Source of the DNA: Mesostigma viride
Lineage: Eukaryota > Streptophyta > Mesostigmatophyceae > Mesostigmatales > Mesostigmataceae
Direction of reading: 5' to 3'
Length of the DNA: 41,933 nt
NCBI GenBank assembly: GCA_009746045.1
Contig: RPFO01000090.1
Span: forward strand, 721,387 to 763,319
The translations under genes were made by a program, and so were the position numbers. Numbering within the stretch: the first letter of the stretch is position 1; each line of letters starts with the position of its first letter. This document shows positions 19,100-27,888 of the stretch, one piece after another. The notes beneath the pieces were generated by a model that had not been told where the DNA came from, made no database searches, and saw only the letters and a list, made by a program, of their open reading frames with translations.

Positions 19100-19673
19100 T
19101 GTTACGTCCTGGCTCGACTCTATCCCAAACATCTCGCCTAACCTTACCTAAACTAGTGATGAGGCACCTACCGAGGAGTGAGGAGCTATATTGGCTATAA
19201 GACCTAGGACGCGACGACGCTGCTTCTCAATGCATTCCCTTATAATACGCCATATACCGAATAAAACCAGGGTACTACGAAGGAAACAATACTACACTGC
19301 CGTGACCCAAGCCTATATGTGTTAATTCATTTAACACACGCCGAGTGCCATTCACGAAGGACAACTGCTGCATAAATGATCGCCGACAGGCGTGTATGCT
19401 CGGGCCGACATCGACCCTCGCACACAGGACCAACGCACGTCCACAAGGTTCACACGCAGGATAAAAGGACCACTACTAAAGTACGCAGCGCGGCGCGACT
19501 GCACCGAACCACCATACTGTACAAGTGCCACGTCACAAGGCCCGGTACCGACCGGCCAAAAGGTCCTTACTACACGTAAGCCTAGGAAAGTCAGCGAAGT
19601 GCTCCGGAATGGCTGAGGCAACAAGGGACCTAATTTACGTCCGTAACAACAACAAAAGTTACGCGACGTAACA
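19100..19673 (-). mobile_element. LTR of a Gypsy-type retrotransposon (3' LTR by polarity)
   Basis: On the minus strand the segment starts TGTTACG and ends CGTAACA, a 7-bp inverted terminus with TG...CA. A purine tract (G-rich, ending GGGGAGG) lies immediately upstream at 19674-19687, as expected for a 3' LTR. No second LTR copy is in the window. It inserted directly against, and probably into, the HUH-like gene. Confidence 0.65.
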
Positions 19674-19687
19674 CCTCCCCCCCCACA
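19674..19687 (-). other. Polypurine tract next to the LTR
   Basis: On the minus strand a GTGGGGGGGGAGG-type run ends at the first base of the LTR. This is the usual primer site for plus-strand synthesis in LTR elements. Confidence 0.55.
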
Positions 19688-20036
19688 AAGGTAGGGAGCC
19701 CTCTCCCTACGCACAGGGAGGAAACCAAGGGATAGGAAACCTAATGCACCCAGCACACACCAACACAATCGGCAGGCCATCCAAGATACAAAGCACCAAC
19801 GTATTAACTCGGTCTCCACCACCACGCCGGGAGGTGTAGGGTTAACCAGCACCAAGCCTGGTGGTAGGTTCCCCTAACTGCCTGGAACAGAGTCCTTGCC
19901 GGGGGGGACGGCACTGGGCAGGACACACAGAGTAAACAAATCAGTACCAAGGACCAAGAACGACCAGTCAACTGGCCAGAACGTGAGGGCGACTCTATAT
20001 ACCGGAGGGACAACACCCTCAGGTCGGGCCTAAGGC

Positions 20037-20186
20037 CCTCTATCTAGTTGCCATCAGTCTGATAAGTGCCACGCGAGGCCAGCAGAACATCCAGATACGC
20101 ATGGTAGTGGGCCTCTATCTAGTTGCCATCAGTCTGATAAGTGCCACGCGAGGCCAGCAGAACATCCAGATACGCATGGTAGTGGG
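20037..20186. repeat. 75-bp perfect tandem duplication
   Basis: Two adjacent 75-bp copies (20037-20111 and 20112-20186) appear identical. The right copy contains the last codons and the stop of the ORF ending at 20119. The left copy lies past the stop, so the protein is not lengthened. Confidence 0.9.
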
Positions 20187-20826
20187 CCACATCATCGGCA
20201 TTGTCATGCCTATCTACAGTGAGGAAAACATCGGCCCACACGCCATCAGGAAAAAGACCCAGGAAGGCCCAGTAATACCTATGCTGCGTAAGAACGACCT
20301 GGCCACGGGCCCAGTCCAGGAAACCACAGGCAAAGAGGCGTAGGAAAGGCTCTACCGCGATCAAGCAGAGAGCCCGCAGGAGTAGGCGATGATACCGGAT
20401 CCGAGAGCGCAAACCCGTCGGGAAGAACAGATCTACCAGGGGCTCCACGTCAGACGGCCACATCCGGATGTGCCGAACCTCACGGAAGCGCCACCGACGG
20501 GCACACTGTCGCGACCCGAACGTCTCGAGGTAGTCGCTAGCCCGAGGAGGAGGATGGCCACGGGAGTCCAGACCCTGGCCCGGGATGGGCGCTGGACGAC
20601 GGGCATCCCACTCTAGGATGGGCTGGAGAACCGTGCTGTACGTAGCACCCGGCACCACAGGAAACTCTACCGTAAGGGCATCTGAGGCCATAATGCCCAG
20701 AGGCGGAGGGTAAGCCCACTGGAACCCACCGTAGGTGTCCAAGTCATTGTGACGCCTAGCCCAGCGATACAGAACGCGCCGAACCAGGATCTCGCCCTGG
20801 AACACAGGATCAGCTACAATAACCAT
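20119..20826 (-). CDS. Uncharacterised ORF in the Gypsy-related block
   Basis: The ORF has 235 codons in a minus-strand frame that is also open upstream (LPIETDRPPFD before the ATG). The composition is protein-like: MVIVADPVFQGEILVRRVLY, later a Trp/Arg-rich middle and WARGQVVLTQHRYYWAFLGL near the end. I recognise no domain. It lies between an integrase scrap and a polypurine tract plus LTR, all on one strand, so it may be a third ORF or a rearranged gag of that element. The stop falls inside the 75-bp duplication. A frame change separates it from the ORF upstream. Confidence 0.4.
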   Translation of the reverse strand: MVIVADPVFQGEILVRRVLYRWARRHNDLDTYGGFQWAYPPPLGIMASDALTVEFPVVPGATYSTVLQPILEWDARRPAPIPGQGLDSRGHPPPRASDYLETFGSRQCARRWRFREVRHIRMWPSDVEPLVDLFFPTGLRSRIRYHRLLLRALCLIAVEPFLRLFACGFLDWARGQVVLTQHRYYWAFLGLFPDGVWADVFLTVDRHDNADDVAHYHAYLDVLLASRGTYQTDGN

Positions 20827-20848
20827 ATCGAAAGGAGGCCGATCAGTC

Positions 20849-22078
20849 TCAATGGGTAGGCCACGGTCCCGCGGCGCCCGACGTGCACCTGGGAGAACCC
20901 GAGGGACATGGGCGAAATGGCAAGCTCGGCGGAGGCGCGCGGCAGGTCACACTGTCGGCAGGCGTGCGCAGACATACCGTACCCAAGGACAGGCGTGTCG
21001 CGCGACTCCGGCGTCGCATGCACCACAGAAGGGACCCGATCCTGATCGCCCTCGGACAACTCCCGGAGGGAATCAGCAGCGCGGGTGGCGCGAGGATCAG
21101 GGCCGCTGGCCCGAACAACCGCAGCCAAAGACCGCGGGGCCGAAGGGACAGGGGCCGAAGCAGGGGTATAGGAACCGGCACAGACGCAGACGGCGCCGGT
21201 ACAACAGGAGGTCGCGTCGGACCTGCTGCCGGAGGGGGTCGCGACGGACCCGCCACCGCAGCTGGCGCTCCGGTCTCCGGTGGCGGCGCACCCCCAGGCC
21301 ACATGTTGACAACAGGGCCCGTAGGGACAGGCAATCCGGCATACGACTGGTTACCATCCAAGCTCCAGTCGGGCACCGGAATCCTCTGCGGAGGACCACC
21401 CTCCCAAAGCCTGGGAAGACCGCCCGGGTCGCTAAAGAAACCCCGCGATGGCGGCGCTGGCGCTGTGGGGGGCCCGGAAGCGACGACGGCGGGCGCGGCC
21501 GCTGGGGCGGAAGACTCGCGCAGAGGCGCAGGTACGTCGGTAGCAGGCGCAGAGACAGCCGGAGGCGTAGGAGCCGCAGCAACAGAAGAAACCGCAGCTA
21601 CCGAGGGCTCGCACAGCGCGGGCGAAACCGTAGGCGCCGAGGCAACCGAAGGGGAAGGGGGCACATATACAAAAGACACCCCACCTGGCGTGGCTGGAGC
21701 ATGCGCCTGGGCCGCCATGAAGGCCCCGAAAGCCGCGGTCAGGGACTGGATCTGTGCCTGCATCGCAGAAACAGTCGCCGAGAGAGGATCAGGCTCACGA
21801 TCCGAGCCCAAACGGGTAGGCTCCACCGACGCGCGCCGGGTCGACCGTGGTGAAGACGGGACAGGGGAAGGAGCCGACACTGAGGAGGAGGACGCTGCAG
21901 GGGAGGCCGAATACTCTGGCGTGTACTGTGCCTCGACTGGTGCGTCCGTAGGGGAAGGGTCGCCAAATGCTACTCCCGCTGTCTGGTCCGCGATCTCCAT
22001 GAACTCGACCGCCCGTAGGAGGTCACAGGGGTTGTCATCTATATCTGCCTCGCCCTCGCCCGGAAGCCAGGGGAACAC
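20849..22078 (-). CDS. Uncharacterised Ala/Pro/Ser-rich ORF, possibly gag-like
   Basis: About 409 codons are open from a GTG, with no ATG at the start. The first 60 residues are acidic (EGEADIDDNPCDLLRAVEF). A long Ala/Pro/Ser low-complexity region follows, with a short amphipathic helix (ATVSAMQAQIQSLTAAFGAF) that could form a coiled coil. Such an arrangement is common in retroelement gag proteins but is not diagnostic. All frames are open in this GC-rich block, so the C-terminal 100 codons are uncertain. The true continuation may shift into the frame of the ORF at 20826-20119. Confidence 0.35.
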   Translation of the reverse strand: MFPWLPGEGEADIDDNPCDLLRAVEFMEIADQTAGVAFGDPSPTDAPVEAQYTPEYSASPAASSSSVSAPSPVPSSPRSTRRASVEPTRLGSDREPDPLSATVSAMQAQIQSLTAAFGAFMAAQAHAPATPGGVSFVYVPPSPSVASAPTVSPALCEPSVAAVSSVAAAPTPPAVSAPATDVPAPLRESSAPAAAPAVVASGPPTAPAPPSRGFFSDPGGLPRLWEGGPPQRIPVPDWSLDGNQSYAGLPVPTGPVVNMWPGGAPPPETGAPAAVAGPSRPPPAAGPTRPPVVPAPSASVPVPIPLLRPLSLRPRGLWLRLFGPAALILAPPALLIPSGSCPRAIRIGSLLWCMRRRSRATRLSLGTVCLRTPADSVTCRAPPPSLPFRPCPSGSPRCTSGAAGPWPTH

Positions 22079-22088
22079 CTCCAGTAGT

Positions 22089-22196
22089 AAGAGCGGGCTA
22101 CTAGGTCCCGTACCCGTTTACCACCCTGATGAGCAGCTAAGTCATGCAACTCAAAGAGCAAGGAGGAGCCCCAAACACCCGTAGGTTTGGTAAATT
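22089..22196 (-). pseudogene. Ty3/Gypsy integrase fragment (H2C2 zinc-binding region)
   Basis: A short minus-strand frame reads LLFELHDLAAHQGGKRV, then RDLVARSYYWR. It has the H-x4-H spacing and the (K/R)xxxLVxRxYYWR pattern of the N-terminal zinc-binding domain of Gypsy integrases. The downstream C-x2-C half is missing; the frame runs into unrelated sequence at about 22085. This is a deletion junction rather than a gene, but it identifies the neighbouring LTR block as Gypsy-type. Confidence 0.6.
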
Positions 22197-22429
22197 ACCA
22201 CATTTTTGGTAAAATTTTAAAAACTGAATATTTTTGCTTGTCTGACTCATACTTGGTGCAGGATGCCTCGAGAAATGTATTTGGACCAAAAAACCTTACC
22301 CCCCCCCCGACGAAATTGACGTGAAGGTGCTTTTCAGGGCATTTTGTGCCAAATATGACATGTCAATTTTTCCTGACTGCACTTTTGCTCATACATAGGC
22401 CCACATGTGGTGGTTAAGGTCCATCTAGT
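22197..22429. other. Junction between the Gypsy remnant and the satellite; no gene
   Basis: AT-rich sequence with a C run at about 22300. From about 22311 it contains the ATTGACGTGAA...ACATGTCAATTTTTCC block that recurs inside the satellite at about 23027 and 23724, so it already belongs to the satellite's higher-order unit. Confidence 0.5.
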
Positions 22430-24110
22430 GCCCCAAGAGGGATTGCAAAGTTGCACATTTTTTGGATACCTGCAGGGGTCCCAATGGTGACGTCAAGTAG
22501 CATAAAAACCGCGATGTGGCACGATTTTAGCCCATTTAGGCACCCTAGACCATGCAAATGAGATCAGATTGCAGCCAAACTTGGCAGCTGTCCTTGTCAT
22601 GCTGAACAAAGAACATGAGCAAAGTTGCACATTTTTTGGATACCTGCAGGGCACCCTGGGTGACGTCAAATAGCATAAAAACCGCATTTTTGCTAGGTTT
22701 TAGCCTGTTTAGGCACCCTAGACCATGCAAATGAGATCAGATTGCAGCCAAACTTGGCAGCTGCCCTTGCCATGCTGAAAAACGAACATGGGCGAAGTTG
22801 CACATTTTTTGGATGCCTGCAGGGCACCCTGGGTGACGTCAAATAGCATAAAAACCGCATTTCTGCTCGGGTTTAGCCCATTTAGGCACCCTAGACCATG
22901 CAAATGAGCTCAGATTGCAACCAAACTTGGCAGCTGCTCTTGACATGCTAAAACTAGAACATGTGCAAAGTTGCACATGTTTTGGATACCTGCAGGGCAC
23001 CCTGGGTGACGCCAAGTAGCATAAAATTAATTGACGTGAAAGGCGCAAATACGACATGTCAATTTTTCCTGGCTGCAGTTTTGCTCTAAATATGACTCAT
23101 ATGTGGTGGTTAAGGTCTCTCTAGTACCCCAAGAGGGATTGCAAAGTTGCACATTTTTTGGATACCTGCAGGGGTCCCAATGGTGACGTCAAGTAGCATA
23201 AAAACCGCGATGTGGCACGATTTTAGCCTGTTTAGGCACCCTAGACCATGCAAATGAGATCAGATTGCAGCCAAACTTGGCAGCTGCCCTTGCCATGCTA
23301 AAACAAGAACATGTGCAAAGTTGCACATTTTTTGGATACCTGCAGGGCACCCTGGGTGACGTCAAATAGCATAAAAACCGCATTTTTGCTCGGTTTTAGC
23401 CCATTTAGGCACCCTAGACCATGCAAATGAGCTCAGATTGCAGCCAAACTTGGCAGCTGCTCTTGACATGCTGCAAAACGAACATGTGCAAAGTTGCACA
23501 TTTTGTGGATGCCTGCAGGGCACCCTGGGTGACGTCAAATAGCATAAAAACCGCATTTTTGCTCGGTTTTAGCCCATTTAGACACCCTAGACCATGCAAA
23601 TGAGCTCAGATTGCAACCAAACTTGGCAGCTGCCCTTGCCATGCTGCAAAAAGCACATGTGCAAAGTTGCACATGTTTTGGATGCCTGCAGGGCACCCTG
23701 GGTGACGTCAAGCAGCATAAAAATAATTGACGTGAAAGGTGCAAATACGACATGTCAATTTTTCCTGGCTGCAGTTTTGCTCTAAATATGACTCATATGT
23801 GGTGGTTAAGGTCTATATAGTACCCCAAGAGGGATTGCAAAGTTGCACATTTTTTGGATACCTGCAGGGGTCCCAACGGTGACGTCAAGTAGCATAACAA
23901 CCGCGATGTGGCACGATTTTAGCCTGTTTAGGCACTCTAGACCATGCAAATGAGATCAGATTGCAGCCAAACTTGGCAGCTGCCCTTGCCATGCTAAAAC
24001 AAGAACATGTGCAAAGTTGCACATTTTTTGGATGCCTGCAGGGCACCCTGGGTGACGTCAAATAGCATAAAAACCGCATTTTTGCTCGGTTTTAGCCCGT
24101 TTAGGCACCC
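22430..24110. repeat. Satellite of ~173 bp, left part
   Basis: The monomers contain TTGCACATTTTTTGGATACC, then TGCAGGGCACCCTGGGTGACG, CATAAAAACCGCATTT, CACCCTAGACCATGCAAATGAG and CCAAACTTGGCAGCTG. Successive CCATGCAAATGAG sites are 173 bp apart. A longer variant with ATTGACGTGAAAGG recurs at 696 bp (about 23031 and 23727), so the higher-order unit is about four monomers. Each monomer carries TGACGTCA and ATGCAAAT. The array resumes at 29875 after the LINE-A insertion. Open frames across it are periodic. Confidence 0.95.
24103..24110. repeat. Target-site duplication, left, complete LINE-A
   Basis: AGGCACCC (possibly AGGCACCCTA) recurs at 29875-29882. Both lie in the CACCCTAGACC part of the satellite monomer. 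Confidence 0.85.
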
Positions 24111-24121
24111 TAATTAATAGA

Positions 24122-24140
24122 CACGTGACTGCGTCACGTG
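24122..24140 (-). other. 3' UTR hairpin of complete LINE-A
   Basis: CACGTGAC-TGC-GTCACGTG sits about 10 bp from the tail. It has a perfect 8-bp stem and is conserved in the other two copies. Confidence 0.65.
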
Positions 24141-24195
24141 AGCATAAGTCCTCAGTGGGAGGGGAACATGGGATGGAATGGATGGTATAAGCTAT

Positions 24196-27100
24196 CTAGG
24201 TCCTAGTTACAGGGGTGTGGGCACCGCGGCCCGAATCGCTATGAATGCCATACTTGGTCACACGCGGAGCCCCCACAGGCTTGGGGGTGGTCTCCTTCAT
24301 CACTACTTGCCATCTATCCTTGCGCACCATCTGCCTCCATATTACAGACAAACCAGGAGGCTGCCCGGGGGTGAGCCCGTCACGTCTAGTGTAGCACATG
24401 TCCATGCCGAGTCTATCACGAAAAGTCCACGGGTGGCGGCCCTGCCGCGCGCGGCCGGGGGCACGCCAGGTGAGGACATATCGCCCAGGCTGGGCGGGCT
24501 TGGTGCCAGCTAGTCTATCTGATGTATCTACCTGATCTGTGCGGGCCAGGTGCCCGGCTAGGCCCAGGCGCCTGTGCCTAATAATGTGGGAAACATAGGG
24601 CAAATCAGCGTACAAATCCTCATTACTAATGTGCAAACCAAAGGGGATGTTAAGGGCCTTGCGCAGCATCTTGGTGACGGCGCCGTCGAGTCGTTGCTCC
24701 AGCTCCTGCATCAGTGTCCACGTCTCGGCGCCGTAGGTCAGGATCGTCAGAATGACGACCTTGAAGAGGTCACGCTTGACGATCCGGGGTAGGGCGGGGT
24801 TGCTCCACCAGCGGCGGTGGTCATGGAGGTGCGCCCACGCCATGCCGATCCGTGTCGTCATGTCGTCCTCGCAGTCAGGAAGCCAACTGCCGAGCAGCTT
24901 GAAGCGGCCTGAAGTAGGGTAGTTGACCTCGGCATCGTCTAAGAGGCGGAGTGTGGGTGGGGGCCCTGCCATGCCGAGGGCCAGGGCCTCCGTTTTGGGG
25001 CTGATTTCTAGACCAACCGCCCGAGCCTCGAGCGCCAGGCAGTCCAGCCAAAGTTGGGCAGACTCCGGCTTCTCGATGAGCGTGATGTCGTCGGCATAAA
25101 TGAGGTCAGCTAGTAAATTCTGCTTGTTAGTCGGCCCCCCTTCCCCAAGCTCGTTCGTGATCGCTAGGCCAGGGGCACGGCCTGCAATGCTAGCAAAGCG
25201 AGCACGTGCCTGGCGCATAACATAATCCACTACAATAATAAACAGGTACGGCGACAGGACGCAACCCTGCCAGACGCCGGTCTGCAGTGGGCAGGGCGGG
25301 GTAATGCCGTGTTGAGTGCGCACCGAAGTGGTCGACCCCTCATACAGCGTGCGGATGACGGTAATCAGGGGAGTGGGGACGCGAGCGCGAGCAAGTACAG
25401 CCCATAGAGCGTCCCAGAGGACAGAATCAAAAGCCTTGATGAAGTCGACGAAGATCAGGATGGCGGGAAACTCACCAGGTTGCAGGAGAGCGATTTCCTC
25501 GAAGAGGCGACGCGCGACGAAGATGGCCATGACGGTGTTGCGCCCAGGACGGAAGCCCATTTGACTTTCCCCAAGGTGACAGTCGAGAGCAGAACGAAGG
25601 CGGTTGAGGATCATGCGCATGAACAACTTAAGTGCGGCGCTCTGGATGCAGACTCCTCTGTAGTTGGCGGGGTCGTCAGGGGAACCTTTGTTTTTGTACA
25701 GCATAATACGGTAGCTGTGCTGCCACTCAGGAATCGGCGGCGCGTCGGCAAGCAGGATCCGGTTGCAGACGTCAAGCAGGAACCCCGTGAGCGCCGTCAG
25801 CTTAATCACCGGGGCTGGGAGCTGGTCAGGTCCAACGGCAGCATAGAAGCGGAGTTGCTTGGCGGCGGTGCTCAGCTCGAGCTCGGTGAACGGCGGGAGC
25901 TCGTTGGGGTGGGCCAGGGGTTCCGTCAGGGCTGGGTACGTGTAGTCCTGCTCAGCGGCGGGCGGCGTGGGCGGCGCAGGGACGTCCGCCGGTGCTACTG
26001 CCAGGCGTGCGGCCGCCAGAGGGCCAAGCGGCGGAGGCGGCGGGGGGGCGCCGAGCAGCCGGGACTGGGAGGAATACCACTGGTTGAGCTGCTGCTGCGG
26101 TGAGCCAGAGAGCGTCCGCGGCGCCGGCTGCGCGCCGCCGGCGGGCCGTTGGGCGTGACGCAGGCGGGTCCAGGCGTACTTGCCGTGCTGGTCCTTGAGG
26201 TGGGCGAAGTACTCGCGGACATGAAGGTCCTCCTGCTCCTTGGTCGCCTGCCGGATGGCCGAGTGGTAATCGGCTTTGAGGCGGGCGTAGCGGGCGGGGT
26301 CGCGGTTGTCGCGCAGGGCTTGCCGGGCCTGGATGACGGCGGGGAGCCGGTGCAGGCTGGTGAAGCGGGGCGGGCGGCGGGGGGGCAGTAGGGCCCCGGC
26401 CGCGGGCAGCTTGTCAGCGAGGTGCCGAAGGGCCGATGCCGGGCCGGCAGCGAACAGCTGGGCGTGGCTGGCCGGGATGTCCAGCGCGTCGACGAACGCC
26501 TCTGCGGCGCGCTTGTGGGCGCGTTTTTCAGGGAAGTCCTCCAGAGCGTCGTCAGATTTCTCGAGCAACTGAAGTGTGCGCAAATCAGGTGGTGCCACGT
26601 GCTTACGAAAGGGCGAGGGGAATCGCAGGCGGATGCGGGCGGTGACGATGCGATGATCGGAGCGCACCAGGGGGATCACATGCGAGCGAGCAGCTAGTAC
26701 AGATCCTTGATGACGCTTGCGCATTACAACATAGTCAATGCAGCGTTCAGTGCCAGTTGGCGAGGTGTGTGTGACCAAAGCATCTGGACTATGTGGAAAG
26801 CGGGTGTTGGCAGTGACCAAATCGCATGTCGTAAGCAAATCAGCAAAAAGTTCGGTGTTGGCATTGGAGACCGTACCGTTGGGGGCGTGCTGACATCCGC
26901 CAGTACCCGGTGGTAGCGTGGCGTTGGCGTCCAGCAGCAGAGCGAGGTAGTTGCGACCAGGGATGCCGTTCGCCAGGTTCTCCAGCGCTGCAAAGAAGTC
27001 CTTGCGGTCTTGTTCTGGGTGGCCGGAGTGGGGTGCGTAACCAACGCCCACCGTCAGGGCGTAGGTCGAGTGGCCCTCCATCGAATGAAAAGTGGCCACG

Positions 27101-27828
27101 AGGAGCCGAGCGTTGACCAGCTGGGGTTCGCCCATGTGGCGTACGGCGAGCGGGGAGCAGAGGAGACCGACGCCCCCGTTCCCGGTGCCGTCGCCGCCTC
27201 CGTAGTAGAACCGCCAGCCGTCGATGTCGTCAGCAACAAGGGCAGTTGATCCGCGGGCCGATGCAGTGCGCCTGTGTTCTTGGATTCCCAGGATGGCGAT
27301 ATTATTGTCGATGCAGAAACCAATAAGATTGGAGACTCGATGGCACTGACAGTCGTCACTGCGCAGGCAGTGACAGCGGTCAGCGTCGGGCTGGAGCGTG
27401 CGGGCGTTGAAGGTGGCGATGACCAAGGGCGCGCGTTGACCGAAAAGGGGGGTGCAGGCGGGGGTGGGGGCGGAGATGGAGCAGGGTGGTGATGGGGGTG
27501 GGGGTGGAGGTGGTGGGGTAGGGGGGGCGGGTTGGGGACTTATGCTTTCAATCACCATTTCGATTCTTCCTGCCAACGCGTCGAGGCGACGCCGACGGTT
27601 GGCTCGGGTGGCCAGGTAGAATGAGTTTGCGTCTGCACGCATAAGAAATGCGTGCAGTCTGAGGAGGTTTCGGAGGCGGCCGCGCGAGGCGGGGCTAACC
27701 TGGCTCACTGCCGACCCGTTGCTCTCTCTCCGACAGCCCGAGGGCTGCGAAGGCAAAGGGGCGGGAAGGGGAGTTAGGCAGATCCCACTGCTAGAGCCGC
27801 GGAGCCGCGGGGCCGCGAGCGTCGTCAT
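24196..27828 (-). CDS. LINE-A ORF2: apurinic-type endonuclease and reverse transcriptase
   Basis: The intact 1210-residue ORF2 nicks target DNA and reverse-transcribes the element RNA at the nick. Residues 1-130 are basic then Pro-rich. The endonuclease spans about 135-400: VIATFNARTL (N141), LGIQEHR (E184), LLLDANA (D300, N302) and RSDHRIV (S390-H392). A linker of about 250 residues follows. The reverse transcriptase spans about 700-960: GFRPGRN, motif A FVDFIKAFD (D795), motif B GVWQGCVLSP and motif C YADD (D913-D914). The C-terminus has TYGAETWTL (about 1031-1039) and RRLGLAGHLAR (about 1086-1096), a thumb/connection pattern of many LINE proteins. All catalytic residues are present. The ATG is 60 bp after the ORF1 stop. 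The copy at 2785-4650 is the decayed equivalent. Confidence 0.95.
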   Translation of the reverse strand: MTTLAAPRLRGSSSGICLTPLPAPLPSQPSGCRRESNGSAVSQVSPASRGRLRNLLRLHAFLMRADANSFYLATRANRRRRLDALAGRIEMVIESISPQPAPPTPPPPPPPPSPPCSISAPTPACTPLFGQRAPLVIATFNARTLQPDADRCHCLRSDDCQCHRVSNLIGFCIDNNIAILGIQEHRRTASARGSTALVADDIDGWRFYYGGGDGTGNGGVGLLCSPLAVRHMGEPQLVNARLLVATFHSMEGHSTYALTVGVGYAPHSGHPEQDRKDFFAALENLANGIPGRNYLALLLDANATLPPGTGGCQHAPNGTVSNANTELFADLLTTCDLVTANTRFPHSPDALVTHTSPTGTERCIDYVVMRKRHQGSVLAARSHVIPLVRSDHRIVTARIRLRFPSPFRKHVAPPDLRTLQLLEKSDDALEDFPEKRAHKRAAEAFVDALDIPASHAQLFAAGPASALRHLADKLPAAGALLPPRRPPRFTSLHRLPAVIQARQALRDNRDPARYARLKADYHSAIRQATKEQEDLHVREYFAHLKDQHGKYAWTRLRHAQRPAGGAQPAPRTLSGSPQQQLNQWYSSQSRLLGAPPPPPPLGPLAAARLAVAPADVPAPPTPPAAEQDYTYPALTEPLAHPNELPPFTELELSTAAKQLRFYAAVGPDQLPAPVIKLTALTGFLLDVCNRILLADAPPIPEWQHSYRIMLYKNKGSPDDPANYRGVCIQSAALKLFMRMILNRLRSALDCHLGESQMGFRPGRNTVMAIFVARRLFEEIALLQPGEFPAILIFVDFIKAFDSVLWDALWAVLARARVPTPLITVIRTLYEGSTTSVRTQHGITPPCPLQTGVWQGCVLSPYLFIIVVDYVMRQARARFASIAGRAPGLAITNELGEGGPTNKQNLLADLIYADDITLIEKPESAQLWLDCLALEARAVGLEISPKTEALALGMAGPPPTLRLLDDAEVNYPTSGRFKLLGSWLPDCEDDMTTRIGMAWAHLHDHRRWWSNPALPRIVKRDLFKVVILTILTYGAETWTLMQELEQRLDGAVTKMLRKALNIPFGLHISNEDLYADLPYVSHIIRHRRLGLAGHLARTDQVDTSDRLAGTKPAQPGRYVLTWRAPGRARQGRHPWTFRDRLGMDMCYTRRDGLTPGQPPGLSVIWRQMVRKDRWQVVMKETTPKPVGAPRVTKYGIHSDSGRGAHTPVTRT

Positions 27829-27888
27829 TGATAGGAGAGAAGGGTTCGCAGCGCGGGCTCCGGCTCAGGTGCAAAGCGAACGAATTTA

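Noticed and set aside
20883-22184. Plus-strand 433-codon ORF rich in Gly/Ala/Arg
   Set aside because: It is antisense to the GC-rich Ala/Pro ORF. The minus strand has the integrase motif, polypurine tract and LTR polarity, supporting that strand.
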